In this document: in pieces, positions 54,958-64,000 of the stretch
How positions within the stretch are numbered: the first letter of the stretch is position 1
Layout of the letters: every line of letters begins with the position of its first letter
Source: Candidatus Dechloromonas phosphorivorans
GTDB taxonomy: Bacteria; Pseudomonadota; Gammaproteobacteria; Burkholderiales; Rhodocyclaceae
NCBI GenBank assembly: GCA_016714975.1
Contig: JADKBR010000003.1
Location: 248,001-312,000 of the forward strand
DNA length: 64,000 bases
Direction: 5' to 3'
Notes under the pieces: generated by a model
What the model saw: only the letters and a program-made list of their open reading frames with translations
The model's database searches: none
What the model was told of the DNA's origin: nothing
Position numbers and translations under genes: made by a program

Positions 54958-55686
54958 TTACAGGTTGAGCATCAACTCACGCTCGCTGGGCAGCGGACCG
55001 AACGGGCGAGCCTCATAGTGTTTGAAAATTGCCTCGACGACCAGTTCCGGCTCATCGATCAACTGGATGAGATCGATGTCCTGAGGGTCGACCATCCTCT
55101 CCTTGACCAGTCGATCCATGAACCAGTCGATCATCCCCTGCCAGAACTCCGAACAGACAAGGATCAGCGGAATCTTGCGCGCCTTGCCGGTCTGGATGAG
55201 CGTGAGCGCTTCCATCAATTCATCGAGCGTTCCGAAACCGCCGGGCATCACGACGTAGGCGCTGGCAAAGCGGACGAACATGTACTTGCGCGCGAAGAAG
55301 TGGCGGAAAGTCTGTGAAATATCCTGATACGGATTGGATTGCTGCTCGTGCGGCAACTGGATGTTCAACCCTACCGAAGGCGACTTGCCGAAATAGGCAC
55401 CCTTGTTGGCCGCCTCCATGATGCCGGGGCCACCGCCCGAGATCACCGAGAAACCGGAATCCGAGAGCAGGCGCGCCGTTCGTTCGGCAAGATCATAGTA
55501 CGGCGACCCCGGCGCAACGCGCGCGCTGCCAAAAATGGTCACGGCCGGCTTGATCGGCGCCAGACGTTCGGTCGCCTCGACGAACTCTGACATAATGCCG
55601 AAAATCCGCCAAGATTCGCGGGCCGAGGCCGACTGCAGCAAGGCTTCGGATTCCACGCCCATCACCAGTTTCTCGCTTTCCGTCAC
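54958..55686 (-). CDS. LOG-family (TIGR00730) protein
   Basis: 242 residues with a GTG start at 55686, divergent from polA by only 5 bp. It carries the lysine-decarboxylase-like family motif GGGPGIMEAANKGA and PGGFGTLDELMEALTLIQTG. Members act as nucleoside 5'-monophosphate phosphoribohydrolases. The longer N-terminal region fits the LOG subgroup. Confidence 0.9.
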   Translation of the reverse strand: MTESEKLVMGVESEALLQSASARESWRIFGIMSEFVEATERLAPIKPAVTIFGSARVAPGSPYYDLAERTARLLSDSGFSVISGGGPGIMEAANKGAYFGKSPSVGLNIQLPHEQQSNPYQDISQTFRHFFARKYMFVRFASAYVVMPGGFGTLDELMEALTLIQTGKARKIPLILVCSEFWQGMIDWFMDRLVKERMVDPQDIDLIQLIDEPELVVEAIFKHYEARPFGPLPSERELMLNL

Positions 55687-55691
55687 TATTC

Positions 55692-58412
55692 ATGCCTCTC
55701 TTGTTGTTGGTGGACGGCTCGTCCTACCTCTACCGCGCGTTTCACGCCCTGCCCGACCTGCGCAACCAGGCCGGCGAGCCGACCGGCGCGCTCTACGGCG
55801 TTCTCAACATGCTACGCCGGCTGGAAAGCGACTACAAGGCGGACTACAAGGCCGTCGTCTTCGACGCCAAGGGCAAGACCTTCCGTGACGATTGGTACCC
55901 CGAATACAAGTCTCACCGCCCGCCGATGCCCGGGGATCTGGTGCGGCAGATCGAGCCCATCCATGCCGCGATCAAGGCGGCGGGCTGGCCGCTGCTGATG
56001 ATCGACGGCGTCGAGGCCGACGACGTGATCGGCACGCTGGCCAGCAATGCCGCGGTCGACGGCATAAATACCCTGATTTCCACCGGCGACAAGGATCTGA
56101 CCCAGCTGGTCGCCCCCGAAATCCGCTGGTACAACACGATGAGCAACGAACTTCTCGACGAAGCCGGCGTCGTCGGAAAGTTCGGCGTCCCGCCGGGCCG
56201 TATCGTCGATTATCTGGCGCTGGTCGGCGACCCGGTGGATGGCGTGCCGGGGGTCCCGAAATGCGGCCCGAAGACAGCCGTCAAATGGCTGGAACAATAC
56301 GGCTCGCTCGACGGAATCATCGCCCATGCCGACGAAATCGGCGGCATCGTCGGCCAGAACCTGCGCGACCATCTCGGCTTCCTGCCGCTCGGCAGGAAAC
56401 TGGTCACCGTCGCCCGCGACCTGGCCAATCTGCCGTCGCCCGCGGCGCTGACCGCCAGCCCCCGCGACACGGAAACCCTGCGCGGGCTGTTCGGCCGCTA
56501 CGAATTCCGCACCTGGCTGCGGGAACTGGACGCGCCACCGCCCCCCCCTCTCCCGCCCGGAAGCGCCGGACCGGAGAGGTCGGCAGGTGCTCCCGCCGGA
56601 ACACTTGCGGTCAATTACGAAACCGTCCTCACCTGGCCGCAGTTCGATTCCTGGCTGGCGAAGATCGAAGCCGCCGACCTCACCGCGCTAGATACCGAAA
56701 CCACCAGCCTCGACCCGTTCGCCGCCCGCATCGTCGGCGTTTCGCTCTCGGTAAAAGTCGGCGAAGCGTGCTACATCCCCCTCGCCCACACCGCCCCCGG
56801 CGCCCCCGATCAGTTGCCGCGCGACCAGGTTCTCGCGCGTCTGAAGCCGTGGCTGCAGGCGGCCGAGCGCCGGAAGGTGCTGCAGAACGCCAAGTACGAC
56901 CAGCACGTCCTGGCCAACCACGGCATCGCCCTCGCCGGAGTCGCGCATGACACGATGCTCCAGTCCTACGTGCTCGAATCGGACAAGGGTCACGACCTCG
57001 GCCAGCTGTGCACCCGTCACCTCGGCCTCGCCACGATCGCCTACGAAGATCTGTGCGGCAAGGGCGCCCGGCAGATCGGCTTCGATCAGGTCGACATCGA
57101 GCGCGCCGCGACCTACGCCGCCGAAGATGCCGATGTCACCCTTCGCGTCCATCGGGCGTTGCACCCGCAGTTCGCCAACGAAGGCGGTCTCTCCTACATC
57201 TACCACGACCTCGAAATGCCGGCCCGCCAGGTCATCTGGCGAATGGAACGCACCGGCATCCTGATCGACGCCGCGACACTGACGCGCCAGAGCCATGAAA
57301 TCGGCCACAAGATCATGGCGCTCGAAGCGCAGGCCTGCGAACTCGCCGGCCAGCCCTTCAACCTGGCATCGCCGAAGCAACTCGCCGACATCCTGTTCGA
57401 GAAACTGGGTCTGCCGATCAAGAAGAAGACGCCGTCCGGTGGCCCGTCGACCGACGAGGAGGTGCTCTCCGAACTGGCGCTCGACTACCCGCTGCCCAAG
57501 CTGCTGCTCGAACACCGCGGCCTGGCCAAACTTAAGGGCACCTATACCGACAAGTTGCCGCGCATGGTCAATCAGGCAACCGGGCGAGTGCATACACACT
57601 TCTCGCAAGCAACGGTGGTCACTGGCCGCCTCGCTTCCAGCGACCCCAATCTGCAGAACATCCCGGTACGTAGCGAAGAAGGCCGCCGCATCCGCACCGC
57701 CTTCATCGCCCCGCCCCAGCACTGCATCGTTTCAGCCGACTATTCGCAGATCGAATTGCGCATCATGGCCCACCTCTCGGGCGACGAACGCCTGCTCGAA
57801 GCCTTCGCCCAGGGCGAGGATGTGCACCGCGCGACGGCCGGCGAAATCTTCGGCGTGACACCAATGGAAGTCGGCCCCGACCAGCGCCGCGTCGCCAAGA
57901 GCATCAATTTCGGCCTGATCTACGGCATGAGCGCCTTCGGCCTCGCCCGCCAGCTTGGGCTGGAACGTAGCGCCGCGCAGACGTACATCGAACGTTACTT
58001 CAACCGTTATCCCGGCGTGGCCCACTACATGGAAGAAGCACGCGAAATGGCCCGGCAAAACGGCTACGTCGAAACCGCCTTCGGGCGTCGCCTGTGGTTC
58101 CCGGAAATTCGTTCGAGCAATGGCAACCGCCGCCAGGGGGCGGAGCGCGCCGCGATCAATGCGCCGATGCAGGGAACGGCCGCCGATCTGATCAAGATGG
58201 CGATGATCGCCGTCAGCAACTGGCTGGAAAAGTCGGCGCGTAAATCCCGCCTCGTCCTGCAGGTGCATGACGAACTGGTGCTGGAAGCGCCCGACGACGA
58301 AATGATGGAAATCCGCACCCACCTGCCGCGGCTGATGGGTAGTGTGGCAAAACTGAAGGTGCCGCTGGTCGTCGAGGTCGGCATCGGGCCGAACTGGGAG
58401 GCGGCACATTGA
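55692..58412 (+). CDS. polA: DNA polymerase I
   Basis: 906 residues, complete three-domain Pol I: 5'-3' exonuclease (LLLVDGSSYLYRAFHALP; STGDKDLTQLV; GDPVDGVPGVP), 3'-5' exonuclease (LTALDTETTSLD, with the catalytic DxE retained) and polymerase (ADYSQIELRIMAHLS; KSINFGLIYGMSAFGLA; VHDELVLEAP). It fills gaps and removes primers. A proline-rich linker lies between the first two domains near residue 280. Confidence 0.98.
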   Translation: MPLLLLVDGSSYLYRAFHALPDLRNQAGEPTGALYGVLNMLRRLESDYKADYKAVVFDAKGKTFRDDWYPEYKSHRPPMPGDLVRQIEPIHAAIKAAGWPLLMIDGVEADDVIGTLASNAAVDGINTLISTGDKDLTQLVAPEIRWYNTMSNELLDEAGVVGKFGVPPGRIVDYLALVGDPVDGVPGVPKCGPKTAVKWLEQYGSLDGIIAHADEIGGIVGQNLRDHLGFLPLGRKLVTVARDLANLPSPAALTASPRDTETLRGLFGRYEFRTWLRELDAPPPPPLPPGSAGPERSAGAPAGTLAVNYETVLTWPQFDSWLAKIEAADLTALDTETTSLDPFAARIVGVSLSVKVGEACYIPLAHTAPGAPDQLPRDQVLARLKPWLQAAERRKVLQNAKYDQHVLANHGIALAGVAHDTMLQSYVLESDKGHDLGQLCTRHLGLATIAYEDLCGKGARQIGFDQVDIERAATYAAEDADVTLRVHRALHPQFANEGGLSYIYHDLEMPARQVIWRMERTGILIDAATLTRQSHEIGHKIMALEAQACELAGQPFNLASPKQLADILFEKLGLPIKKKTPSGGPSTDEEVLSELALDYPLPKLLLEHRGLAKLKGTYTDKLPRMVNQATGRVHTHFSQATVVTGRLASSDPNLQNIPVRSEEGRRIRTAFIAPPQHCIVSADYSQIELRIMAHLSGDERLLEAFAQGEDVHRATAGEIFGVTPMEVGPDQRRVAKSINFGLIYGMSAFGLARQLGLERSAAQTYIERYFNRYPGVAHYMEEAREMARQNGYVETAFGRRLWFPEIRSSNGNRRQGAERAAINAPMQGTAADLIKMAMIAVSNWLEKSARKSRLVLQVHDELVLEAPDDEMMEIRTHLPRLMGSVAKLKVPLVVEVGIGPNWEAAH

Positions 58413-58628
58413 GAACTTATAATCTGATCCTCTTGGAACTTAGCGACAGTTGGCACGCAAATGACCTTAGCAAGACTTTATCGCGCTGGTCCAGACGAAG
58501 GTTCAGGTTGACTGTTCTCGCGAGCATGTCCTTCGAAATGGCGCCTGAATAAATTCTGGCACGTTCGCAGTTCACGCCGCGACGCATCGACGCTCGGTGG
58601 CTGATGTCGCGAAAGAATCGCTCGACCA
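58413..58628. other. Gap after polA
   Basis: No gene or clear terminator seen. It marks the change from the conserved core genes to the surface-polysaccharide region. Confidence 0.4.
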
Positions 58629-59096
58629 GTGAGCCGCGATGCCGAAATCCCCGATGACAGCTACGATGTTGTAATCAGTTGCGAGGTTATGGAACATAAC
58701 CCGCATTGGGCAGAAACGATGAAGAACATGGTTCGTGTCTGCAGGCCTGGTGGACTGGTTGTGATGACCTGCGCCACCCTGGGGCGCGGCGAGCATGGAA
58801 CCGCGCGAACGAGTCCGGACTCATCGCCGCTTACCGTGGAGCTTGGCTGGAACTATTACCGTAACCTGACTGCACGCGACTTCAAGAAAGCTGGAGCAAC
58901 CGAGGGTCTCTGTTGCATGTTTGCCTGCAACTGGAAGAGCCATGACCTTTACATGCTTGGGATCAAGGGCACCGCGGGAAGCGAGTCATTGGCCAAGCTA
59001 AGCGCCATCCAGAAGCAATATCGGGCCGCTCATTGGTCGCACTGGAGTGCTGTTCGGCGGGCCGCCAAGGCAATCCTGCTGAACAAGCGCAATTAG
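58629..59096 (+). pseudogene. SAM methyltransferase fragment (Methyltransf_11 type), 5' end missing
   Basis: 155 codons from a GTG. The sequence begins inside a class I methyltransferase at the motif II/III region (DDSYDVVISCEVMEHNPHW, then VRVCRPGGLVVMTCAT). The glycine-rich SAM-binding motif I that should precede it is absent, and upstream DNA does not encode it in any frame I could follow. It probably comes from the neighbouring glycan cluster and is inactive. Confidence 0.65.
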
Positions 59097-59129
59097 CCAC
59101 AGGCCACGGGGTCGATGACAGGGCCGTCG

Positions 59130-61166
59130 CTACCTTGACGGCATGGCGTCCGGTTCAACGGTTCGCCAAAGAGACTGGAACAGCCAGCGCGCCGCCTGTG
59201 GGGAAAGATGGTTGTCATCCCGGTAGAAAAGCCTGCCCTCGCTGACCACAAGACAGTCGGTATCGTTGCACAGCCTTGGGTAAGGATCCCACAGCCTGAC
59301 TTGGGGATAATTGGCCAGAACCCTTTGGGTGGCAGCAAGGTAAGTGTGCGCCCTGCCCTCGACGTTCGCTCTCGGGATCAGGCAGTCCTTTCCAGGCACG
59401 CGCTTCGTAATTGCCAGCGGGCGCGAGGGCAGACAGGCTTCGGGAGGAAAATCCAGGTCGGGAACATCGACTGCGAACACTACCTCCTTGCCTGCGCCAA
59501 TCAATCTGTCAAGCGTGAGCGCCAGGAGCTTCTCGTAAATATCAGTGCGGTTCCTGTTGTCAAGCTCGCGCTCAAAACGGATCTTCTTGTCCCTCAGCCT
59601 CATCGCCCAATAGTTCGAAAGGATCACCGTCCTGATGTCCTTGTTGGCGAGGATGTAATCGACTGCCGGCACAACCGCGGGACAGGTATCATTCCCTGCA
59701 ATTCCAACAAACGGGTAGCAGACAACCTGGAAATAGGCGACGTTCTCGCTCTCTGGCAAATGCGCTGCCAAGCCGATGAAGATATCCGCGCCATGGCTGT
59801 CCCCAATGATTGCTACCGTTTTTTTCTGCGCCACGCCTCCGGTCTGCCAGCAATCCCTGACGCTGGAAGTCCCCGGCAAATCGCAGGGAGGGAATTTCGC
59901 CATCTCCTCAAAGTAAAGTCTGTGTCCGACTTCTTGCTGATACTTTCCAAACTGCTGCTCGACGTCACGCCCCGGTAACCCGTCGAGATGGTAGATCGCG
60001 ATGCCAGCAATCCCCAACAGGATGCCTGCAACCAGAAGGCCGGCAGCCTTGGTGCGAACGGCTCCGCCAAAACGCAATGGGCGTTCAACATAGTGGTAGG
60101 TCAGCCACGCCAGCACAAAGGTCAATGCCAGAGCCCCGATCCGGACAGGTATTGAAGGCACCCTAGCCTCCAGTAACCGCAAGAACGAGAGGATCGGCCA
60201 GTGCCAAAGATAGAGCGGATAACTGATCAGGCCAACAAAGACCATGCCGCGATTGGCGAACAGATGGCGGTTGACCCAGGCACGAGGTCCCGCGGCGATG
60301 ACCAGCGATGCCCCGGCAACAGGCAGAAGCGCCCAGTACCCCGGGAAGTTGCTACCCTTGTTGATGATCAACAGGCCTGCCGCCAGAAGCACCAACCCCA
60401 GTGATGAACGCAATTCGGTGTTCTGCACAAGGCTCCGGAGCGGAACACCTCGATTCGGCGACAACCGCCACTCAACCCTGAAGACATTGCCATAGGCCAG
60501 CAACCCACCCGCCAGCAATTCCCAGACGCGCGTATGCGGCAGAAAAAACGCGCCGGCAGCATCCGTGTTCATCCAAAGCAGGTTCGCCCAGAAGGAAAGG
60601 GCCATCAATACGGCCATTGCGAGCCAGAGACAGAATCTGATTCGCCAGAGCACTACCAGAAAAACCGGAAAGAACAGGTAGAACTGCTCCTCAATTCCCA
60701 GTGACCACAAATGCATGAGTGGTTTCAGTTCCGAAGCCGTGCCGAAATAACTATCCTCTCCCCACAACAAGATGTTGGCGATGAAGCCAATTCCTCCGGC
60801 CACGTGCTTTCCGAGCATCCGATACTCACCTGCAAGCATGGCGAGCCAACCGAGGCCAAGGGCGCAGACCAGGACAACAATCATGGCGGGAAAGATTCGA
60901 CGGATCCGATGAACGTAGAAGTTCACGAAACTGAAACTGCCTCTGGCGAGCCCGGTGAACACAATGCGCGAAATCAGAAAGCCGGAAATGACAAAGAAGA
61001 CGTCCACCCCGACAAATCCGCCCCGCAACAGATTCGGAAACGCGTGGAACAGCATCACAGACAGGATTGCCAGGGCACGCAAGCCATCGATGTCAGGGCG
61101 ATAAGGTGTCTTGCCGGCGCTTCGGCGACGCTCAGGCCGCTTAAACAGCCAAGACGAAGTACTCAA
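59130..61166 (-). CDS. O-acyltransferase (acyltransferase 3 plus SGNH domain, OafA/OafB-like)
   Basis: 678 residues. The N-terminal acyltransferase-3 membrane domain has about ten helices (YRPDIDGLRALAILSVMLFH; GVDVFFVISGFLIS; HLWSLGIEEQFYLFFP). The C-terminal periplasmic SGNH domain (about 425-670) has IGDSHGADI and the late DDNHLS catalytic pair. It acetylates surface polysaccharide, most likely O-antigen. It is the last gene of the minus-strand glycan operon and overlaps the GT2 gene by 4 bp. Confidence 0.93.
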   Translation of the reverse strand: MSTSSWLFKRPERRRSAGKTPYRPDIDGLRALAILSVMLFHAFPNLLRGGFVGVDVFFVISGFLISRIVFTGLARGSFSFVNFYVHRIRRIFPAMIVVLVCALGLGWLAMLAGEYRMLGKHVAGGIGFIANILLWGEDSYFGTASELKPLMHLWSLGIEEQFYLFFPVFLVVLWRIRFCLWLAMAVLMALSFWANLLWMNTDAAGAFFLPHTRVWELLAGGLLAYGNVFRVEWRLSPNRGVPLRSLVQNTELRSSLGLVLLAAGLLIINKGSNFPGYWALLPVAGASLVIAAGPRAWVNRHLFANRGMVFVGLISYPLYLWHWPILSFLRLLEARVPSIPVRIGALALTFVLAWLTYHYVERPLRFGGAVRTKAAGLLVAGILLGIAGIAIYHLDGLPGRDVEQQFGKYQQEVGHRLYFEEMAKFPPCDLPGTSSVRDCWQTGGVAQKKTVAIIGDSHGADIFIGLAAHLPESENVAYFQVVCYPFVGIAGNDTCPAVVPAVDYILANKDIRTVILSNYWAMRLRDKKIRFERELDNRNRTDIYEKLLALTLDRLIGAGKEVVFAVDVPDLDFPPEACLPSRPLAITKRVPGKDCLIPRANVEGRAHTYLAATQRVLANYPQVRLWDPYPRLCNDTDCLVVSEGRLFYRDDNHLSPQAARWLFQSLWRTVEPDAMPSR

Positions 61167-62152
61167 TGAATCTGGTCCGTGACTGAGGTGTAAAGAATGT
61201 GCGCCTCGTCAATGCGCTTCTTGCGAGAGAGGTATTGACTTTGCAGCAAGAAATAGAGGTGCTCCCCCAACCAGCGGGGCAGCAATAGCGTCAGATTTTG
61301 GTGGCGAAAGCTCCTTACTGATTCCGGTACATGCCTGTTGTCGATCAGATAAATCCTGTGTCGGCGAATCAGCGCAATCAAGTCGTCGGCTGAATCCGGA
61401 TCATTACGCAAGAGGAGTAACTGCGAGCGACGACTGCCCCAGCGGCTTCGGCAGATTTCCCGATTCCGCGCAATCATCTTGCGCTTCAGTTCCGCAGGCA
61501 TTTTCTTGAATGATTGACTGACAAGATGCAAGACAAAAGCATCGTCACACTGCGCACAACGATATCCAGCGGCTTGAGCTCGATAGCTAAGATCGTTATC
61601 CTCGTAGTAGCCGCCGTCGAAAATTTCGTCCAGCAGCCCGATTTCCCGAAACAGCGCACCTCGCACGACCATACAAAATCCGGAACAGTGGTCAAGTTCG
61701 GTAAAACTCCTGTCCTGTTCTTGCGCGAGCTTTCGCGCATAGGCATTCACGTCCTTGACCAGACAATTCTCACTTCGCTCGTTGCCGCGCGGATTGACGA
61801 TTGCTATGTCCGGCTCGCGTTGCATCAATGCCACGCATCGACGCAGCCAGTCGGTACCACAAACCACGTCATTGTTAAGCAGGCAGATGAACTCTGCATC
61901 TGCTTGCCGCAAGCCGATGTTAGTCGCTTTCAGCCACCCGAGATTTTCATCGTTCTGAATCAGGAGAGTCTCGCCAAACTCACCGGAAGCGGCAATATCG
62001 CGGAACCAGGCACGCGCATCCGGTTCTTCCGAGTTGTCAACCAGAACCAATCGATAAGCAACATTTGCCTCTCTCCTGATGCTCTCGAGGGCCACTCGCG
62101 TCATCGCGACGGCATTCCAAGTGGCGATGACAATATCGCAGCGCATATTCAT
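61163..62152 (-). CDS. Family 2 glycosyltransferase
   Basis: 329 residues from the ATG at 62152 (MNMRCDIVIATWN), giving the normal GT2 start; an upstream start would add an unconserved 21-residue extension. GT-A motifs are LVLVDNSEEPD, NDENLGWLKATNIGLR and FICLLNNDV (NND as the DxD equivalent), with GYYEDNDLSYR later. It adds a sugar, probably rhamnose-like, to the glycan chain. It overlaps the acyltransferase gene in ATGA. Confidence 0.9.
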   Translation of the reverse strand: MNMRCDIVIATWNAVAMTRVALESIRREANVAYRLVLVDNSEEPDARAWFRDIAASGEFGETLLIQNDENLGWLKATNIGLRQADAEFICLLNNDVVCGTDWLRRCVALMQREPDIAIVNPRGNERSENCLVKDVNAYARKLAQEQDRSFTELDHCSGFCMVVRGALFREIGLLDEIFDGGYYEDNDLSYRAQAAGYRCAQCDDAFVLHLVSQSFKKMPAELKRKMIARNREICRSRWGSRRSQLLLLRNDPDSADDLIALIRRHRIYLIDNRHVPESVRSFRHQNLTLLLPRWLGEHLYFLLQSQYLSRKKRIDEAHILYTSVTDQIH

Positions 62153-62233
62153 CGTCTCAGCAATCCTGGAGCAGGTTGTTGCCGAAACTGCCCACGACGA
62201 AACGGCGAGACCCACCTCTTAAGGCTTGAATCA

Positions 62234-63415
62234 TCATTGTTCGCCGCTTGAGAGGCGGCTCTCAGAGCCCAGCAATTCGCCTGCATGAGCAAGAAAGCTT
62301 TCGGCACGGCGCACCCAAGTCTTGTCGCGCACCAAGACGCGCCCACGCAAACCAAGTTGCTCCAAACTCTCGGGCGACCTGCAGGCTAACGTGATGGCAC
62401 CAGCCAAAGAGTCCGGATCGCCCGGCCGCGCCCAGACGGCATCATTGGCACCCAGCACCTCACGCATTGCCGGAAGGTCGGTGGCCACCACCGCACATCC
62501 TGAAGCCAGGTACTCAAACAATTTCAAGGGGGAGGTGAACTCACTATCCTTGTCAGACCGATTCGGCAACACGGCTATGCACGCCGTCGCCAATCGATGT
62601 TGAACCTCGTAATGCGGCTGCTGCCCAAGGAATTCGATCTCGCCACCTCCGCCATTCTGACGCTCCTTCAAGCGCTGAACCTGTTCTGGGGTGCCGCCAA
62701 TGACACTCAGGCGAAAGCCCGGCAAGGAATTGAAGGCCTCCACAAGGTCATCGACGCCCTTCCATCCAAAGAGACTACCCGCGTAAACAATCCGCCTGGA
62801 AGCATCGGCCCAATCCTTCTGCGGAAGGCTGCCGGGATAAGCAACGCCATTCGGCAATACGACAATGGACCGCCGGACCGCATGGGTCCGGCTTAGGCCA
62901 TCGGCCGACCCCTGCGAATTTGCAATGACCAGCAATGCGCTGTTCAATACCTTTCTTTCCAGCGAAGAAATCCGTAACCGCTGGCTCGGCTTGGCGGTTT
63001 GCGCAAATACTTCATGAGCCTCATAAGCCAGCGACAACCGGGGGAAGGCGTCGCAACACCAAGCAGCAGCCTTGACATGCCTGAAGAACACCATGTCAGG
63101 CACCGTTCCCGTCTTGACCGAGTTCCGAATCCAGCGTGCCAGGCGCCACATGAACAGGCGGTGCGACTTCATCGATAGGGCGCCCAGCAGTCCCGGCAAT
63201 TGACGAGAAAGTGGCAACAGGACGACCCCGTTGGGAACTTCGATGCCCAGCGGCGCGAAAGGATGCTCGCTGCCAGATGGCACGTAGGCCAGCGTCACCA
63301 TGGCGCCCTGCTGCGCCAGCGCATTCACGAAATGTGCAACCTGAACACCGCGTGCCCGGCTCAGCGGTAAGGGCTCGGGAAAGACATAGAGAAGATGGAA
63401 TCGCTTTGAATGCAT
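62234..63415 (-). CDS. Family 4 (GT1-like) glycosyltransferase
   Basis: 393 residues, GT-B fold. The N-terminal lobe has LPLSRARGVQVAHFVNALAQQGA; the C-terminal lobe has RRIVYAGSLFGWKGVDDLVEAF, IAVLPNRSDKDSEFTSPLKLFEYLASGCAVVATDLPAMREV (the E-x7-E motif region) typical of GT4. It acts in surface-glycan assembly next to the GT2 and O-antigen ligase genes. Confidence 0.92.
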   Translation of the reverse strand: MHSKRFHLLYVFPEPLPLSRARGVQVAHFVNALAQQGAMVTLAYVPSGSEHPFAPLGIEVPNGVVLLPLSRQLPGLLGALSMKSHRLFMWRLARWIRNSVKTGTVPDMVFFRHVKAAAWCCDAFPRLSLAYEAHEVFAQTAKPSQRLRISSLERKVLNSALLVIANSQGSADGLSRTHAVRRSIVVLPNGVAYPGSLPQKDWADASRRIVYAGSLFGWKGVDDLVEAFNSLPGFRLSVIGGTPEQVQRLKERQNGGGGEIEFLGQQPHYEVQHRLATACIAVLPNRSDKDSEFTSPLKLFEYLASGCAVVATDLPAMREVLGANDAVWARPGDPDSLAGAITLACRSPESLEQLGLRGRVLVRDKTWVRRAESFLAHAGELLGSESRLSSGEQ

Positions 63416-63439
63416 TTTCCTGAGCCCTATCGGCGGGAG

Positions 63440-64000
63440 CTATACCGGAACATCAGTACTCGCCTTTTTCCCTTGCATTTCAACCTGACCCAGCTTGGGC
63501 AAGAAAGACAGAAACGCCAGTGCTATGCCTACCTGTGCTGCCAGCGTTCGCCATTCCGGCATTTCCAGTTGAGCGAGGACGAGTACGTTGCCGATGAACG
63601 CAATCAGCACGACTGCCGCCAAGGCGAGCATCGGATGCGCTTGGAGATAGCGGCGCATTCGCCATACAGGAGGAGCCAGGTAAAACAGCATCGCCGCCAC
63701 AAACGCCAGAAGCAGTATGCCCCCCGGGAAGCCAGCTGAGAAAAGCACTTCCAGCGTAAAGTTGTGCGCACTGCTGGGGTACCAAGTGTTTGGCGACTCG
63801 CCGGGCGGCAACCAATCAGGATGCACAGCCACTCCGTCATGAACCGCATTACCGAACACCTTGTGCCCATATCCATGACCCAGCCAAGGGGACTCCAGGG
63901 ATAGTTGCCAGGCCGGCAGCCAGTGGCTGCCCGCACGATAACTTGAGTCGGTCTTCTGAAGCTGCGCAATGACTTGCTCGGCGCGATTCGGAAAATACAT
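63440..64000 (-). CDS. O-antigen ligase/polymerase (Wzy_C family), C-terminal part only
   Basis: 187 codons to the right edge; the gene clearly continues upstream outside the window, since the ATG at 64000 lies inside a soluble loop (TDSSYRAGSHWLPAWQLSLESPWLGHGYG). The conserved periplasmic-loop end SSAHNFTLEVLFSAGFPGG is followed by three membrane helices. It transfers or polymerises O-antigen units in the inner membrane. It fits the neighbouring glycosyltransferase genes. Confidence 0.82.
   Translation of the reverse strand: MYFPNRAEQVIAQLQKTDSSYRAGSHWLPAWQLSLESPWLGHGYGHKVFGNAVHDGVAVHPDWLPPGESPNTWYPSSAHNFTLEVLFSAGFPGGILLLAFVAAMLFYLAPPVWRMRRYLQAHPMLALAAVVLIAFIGNVLVLAQLEMPEWRTLAAQVGIALAFLSFLPKLGQVEMQGKKASTDVPV

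Overview
This is GC-rich proteobacterial DNA. The best guess is a betaproteobacterium of the Rhodocyclales type. The evidence is the housekeeping run polA – LOG protein – DUF2782 – thrB – two BPSS1780-type membrane proteins – nadD – rsfS – rlmH – maf, plus a complete aerobic phenylacetyl-CoA (paa) cluster. The taxonomic placement is inference. No rRNA, confident tRNA or CRISPR array was found.

Layout. 1-2030: an MFS transporter (cut by the left edge) divergent from a LysR regulator. 2385-3875: a small island with hicAB and a ParD/ParE-like pair, bracketed by a perfect 35-bp direct repeat that duplicates the 3' end of rluA. 4752-14240: a defence-type island. It holds a methyltransferase–PLD–SF2 helicase–DUF3427 fusion, a convergent CoiA-like nuclease, a membrane zinc-ribbon protein, an alpha/beta hydrolase, and a convergent retron reverse transcriptase with a structured upstream region. 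14858-26611: the phenylacetate pathway, ordered paaN, G, H, I, K, J, A, B, C, D, E, F, all on the plus strand. PaaK makes the CoA thioester, PaaABCDE epoxidise the ring, PaaG isomerises it, and PaaN, F, H and J act after ring opening.

26612-42980 is a scrambled accessory region. It contains a broken IS110-type element, a SulP transporter, an IS630 element nested in an ISAs1 remnant, and a DUF2235–lectin-like–GST fusion. It also has a decayed TIR / LRR / Roc / COR module split by an ISAs1 copy with a perfect 10-bp target duplication, a type III mod fragment, a DUF4411 PIN–ImmA pair, and HepT/MntA. Three extra fragments of paaF (34149, 39428, 42828) are scattered through it, so the paaF region has been copied repeatedly. 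Two long G homopolymers (27914 and 40795) look like assembly or sequence errors.

43172-49986: a secreted SRPBCC protein, a DUF1272 protein, a glycosyltransferase-like protein, a Pls/PosA-type nonribosomal peptide synthetase and its phosphopantetheinyl transferase, which together look like a small biosynthetic locus. 50018-58412: core genes. 58629-64000: a methyltransferase fragment and a minus-strand surface-polysaccharide operon (O-antigen ligase/polymerase, GT4, GT2, O-acyltransferase) running off the right edge.
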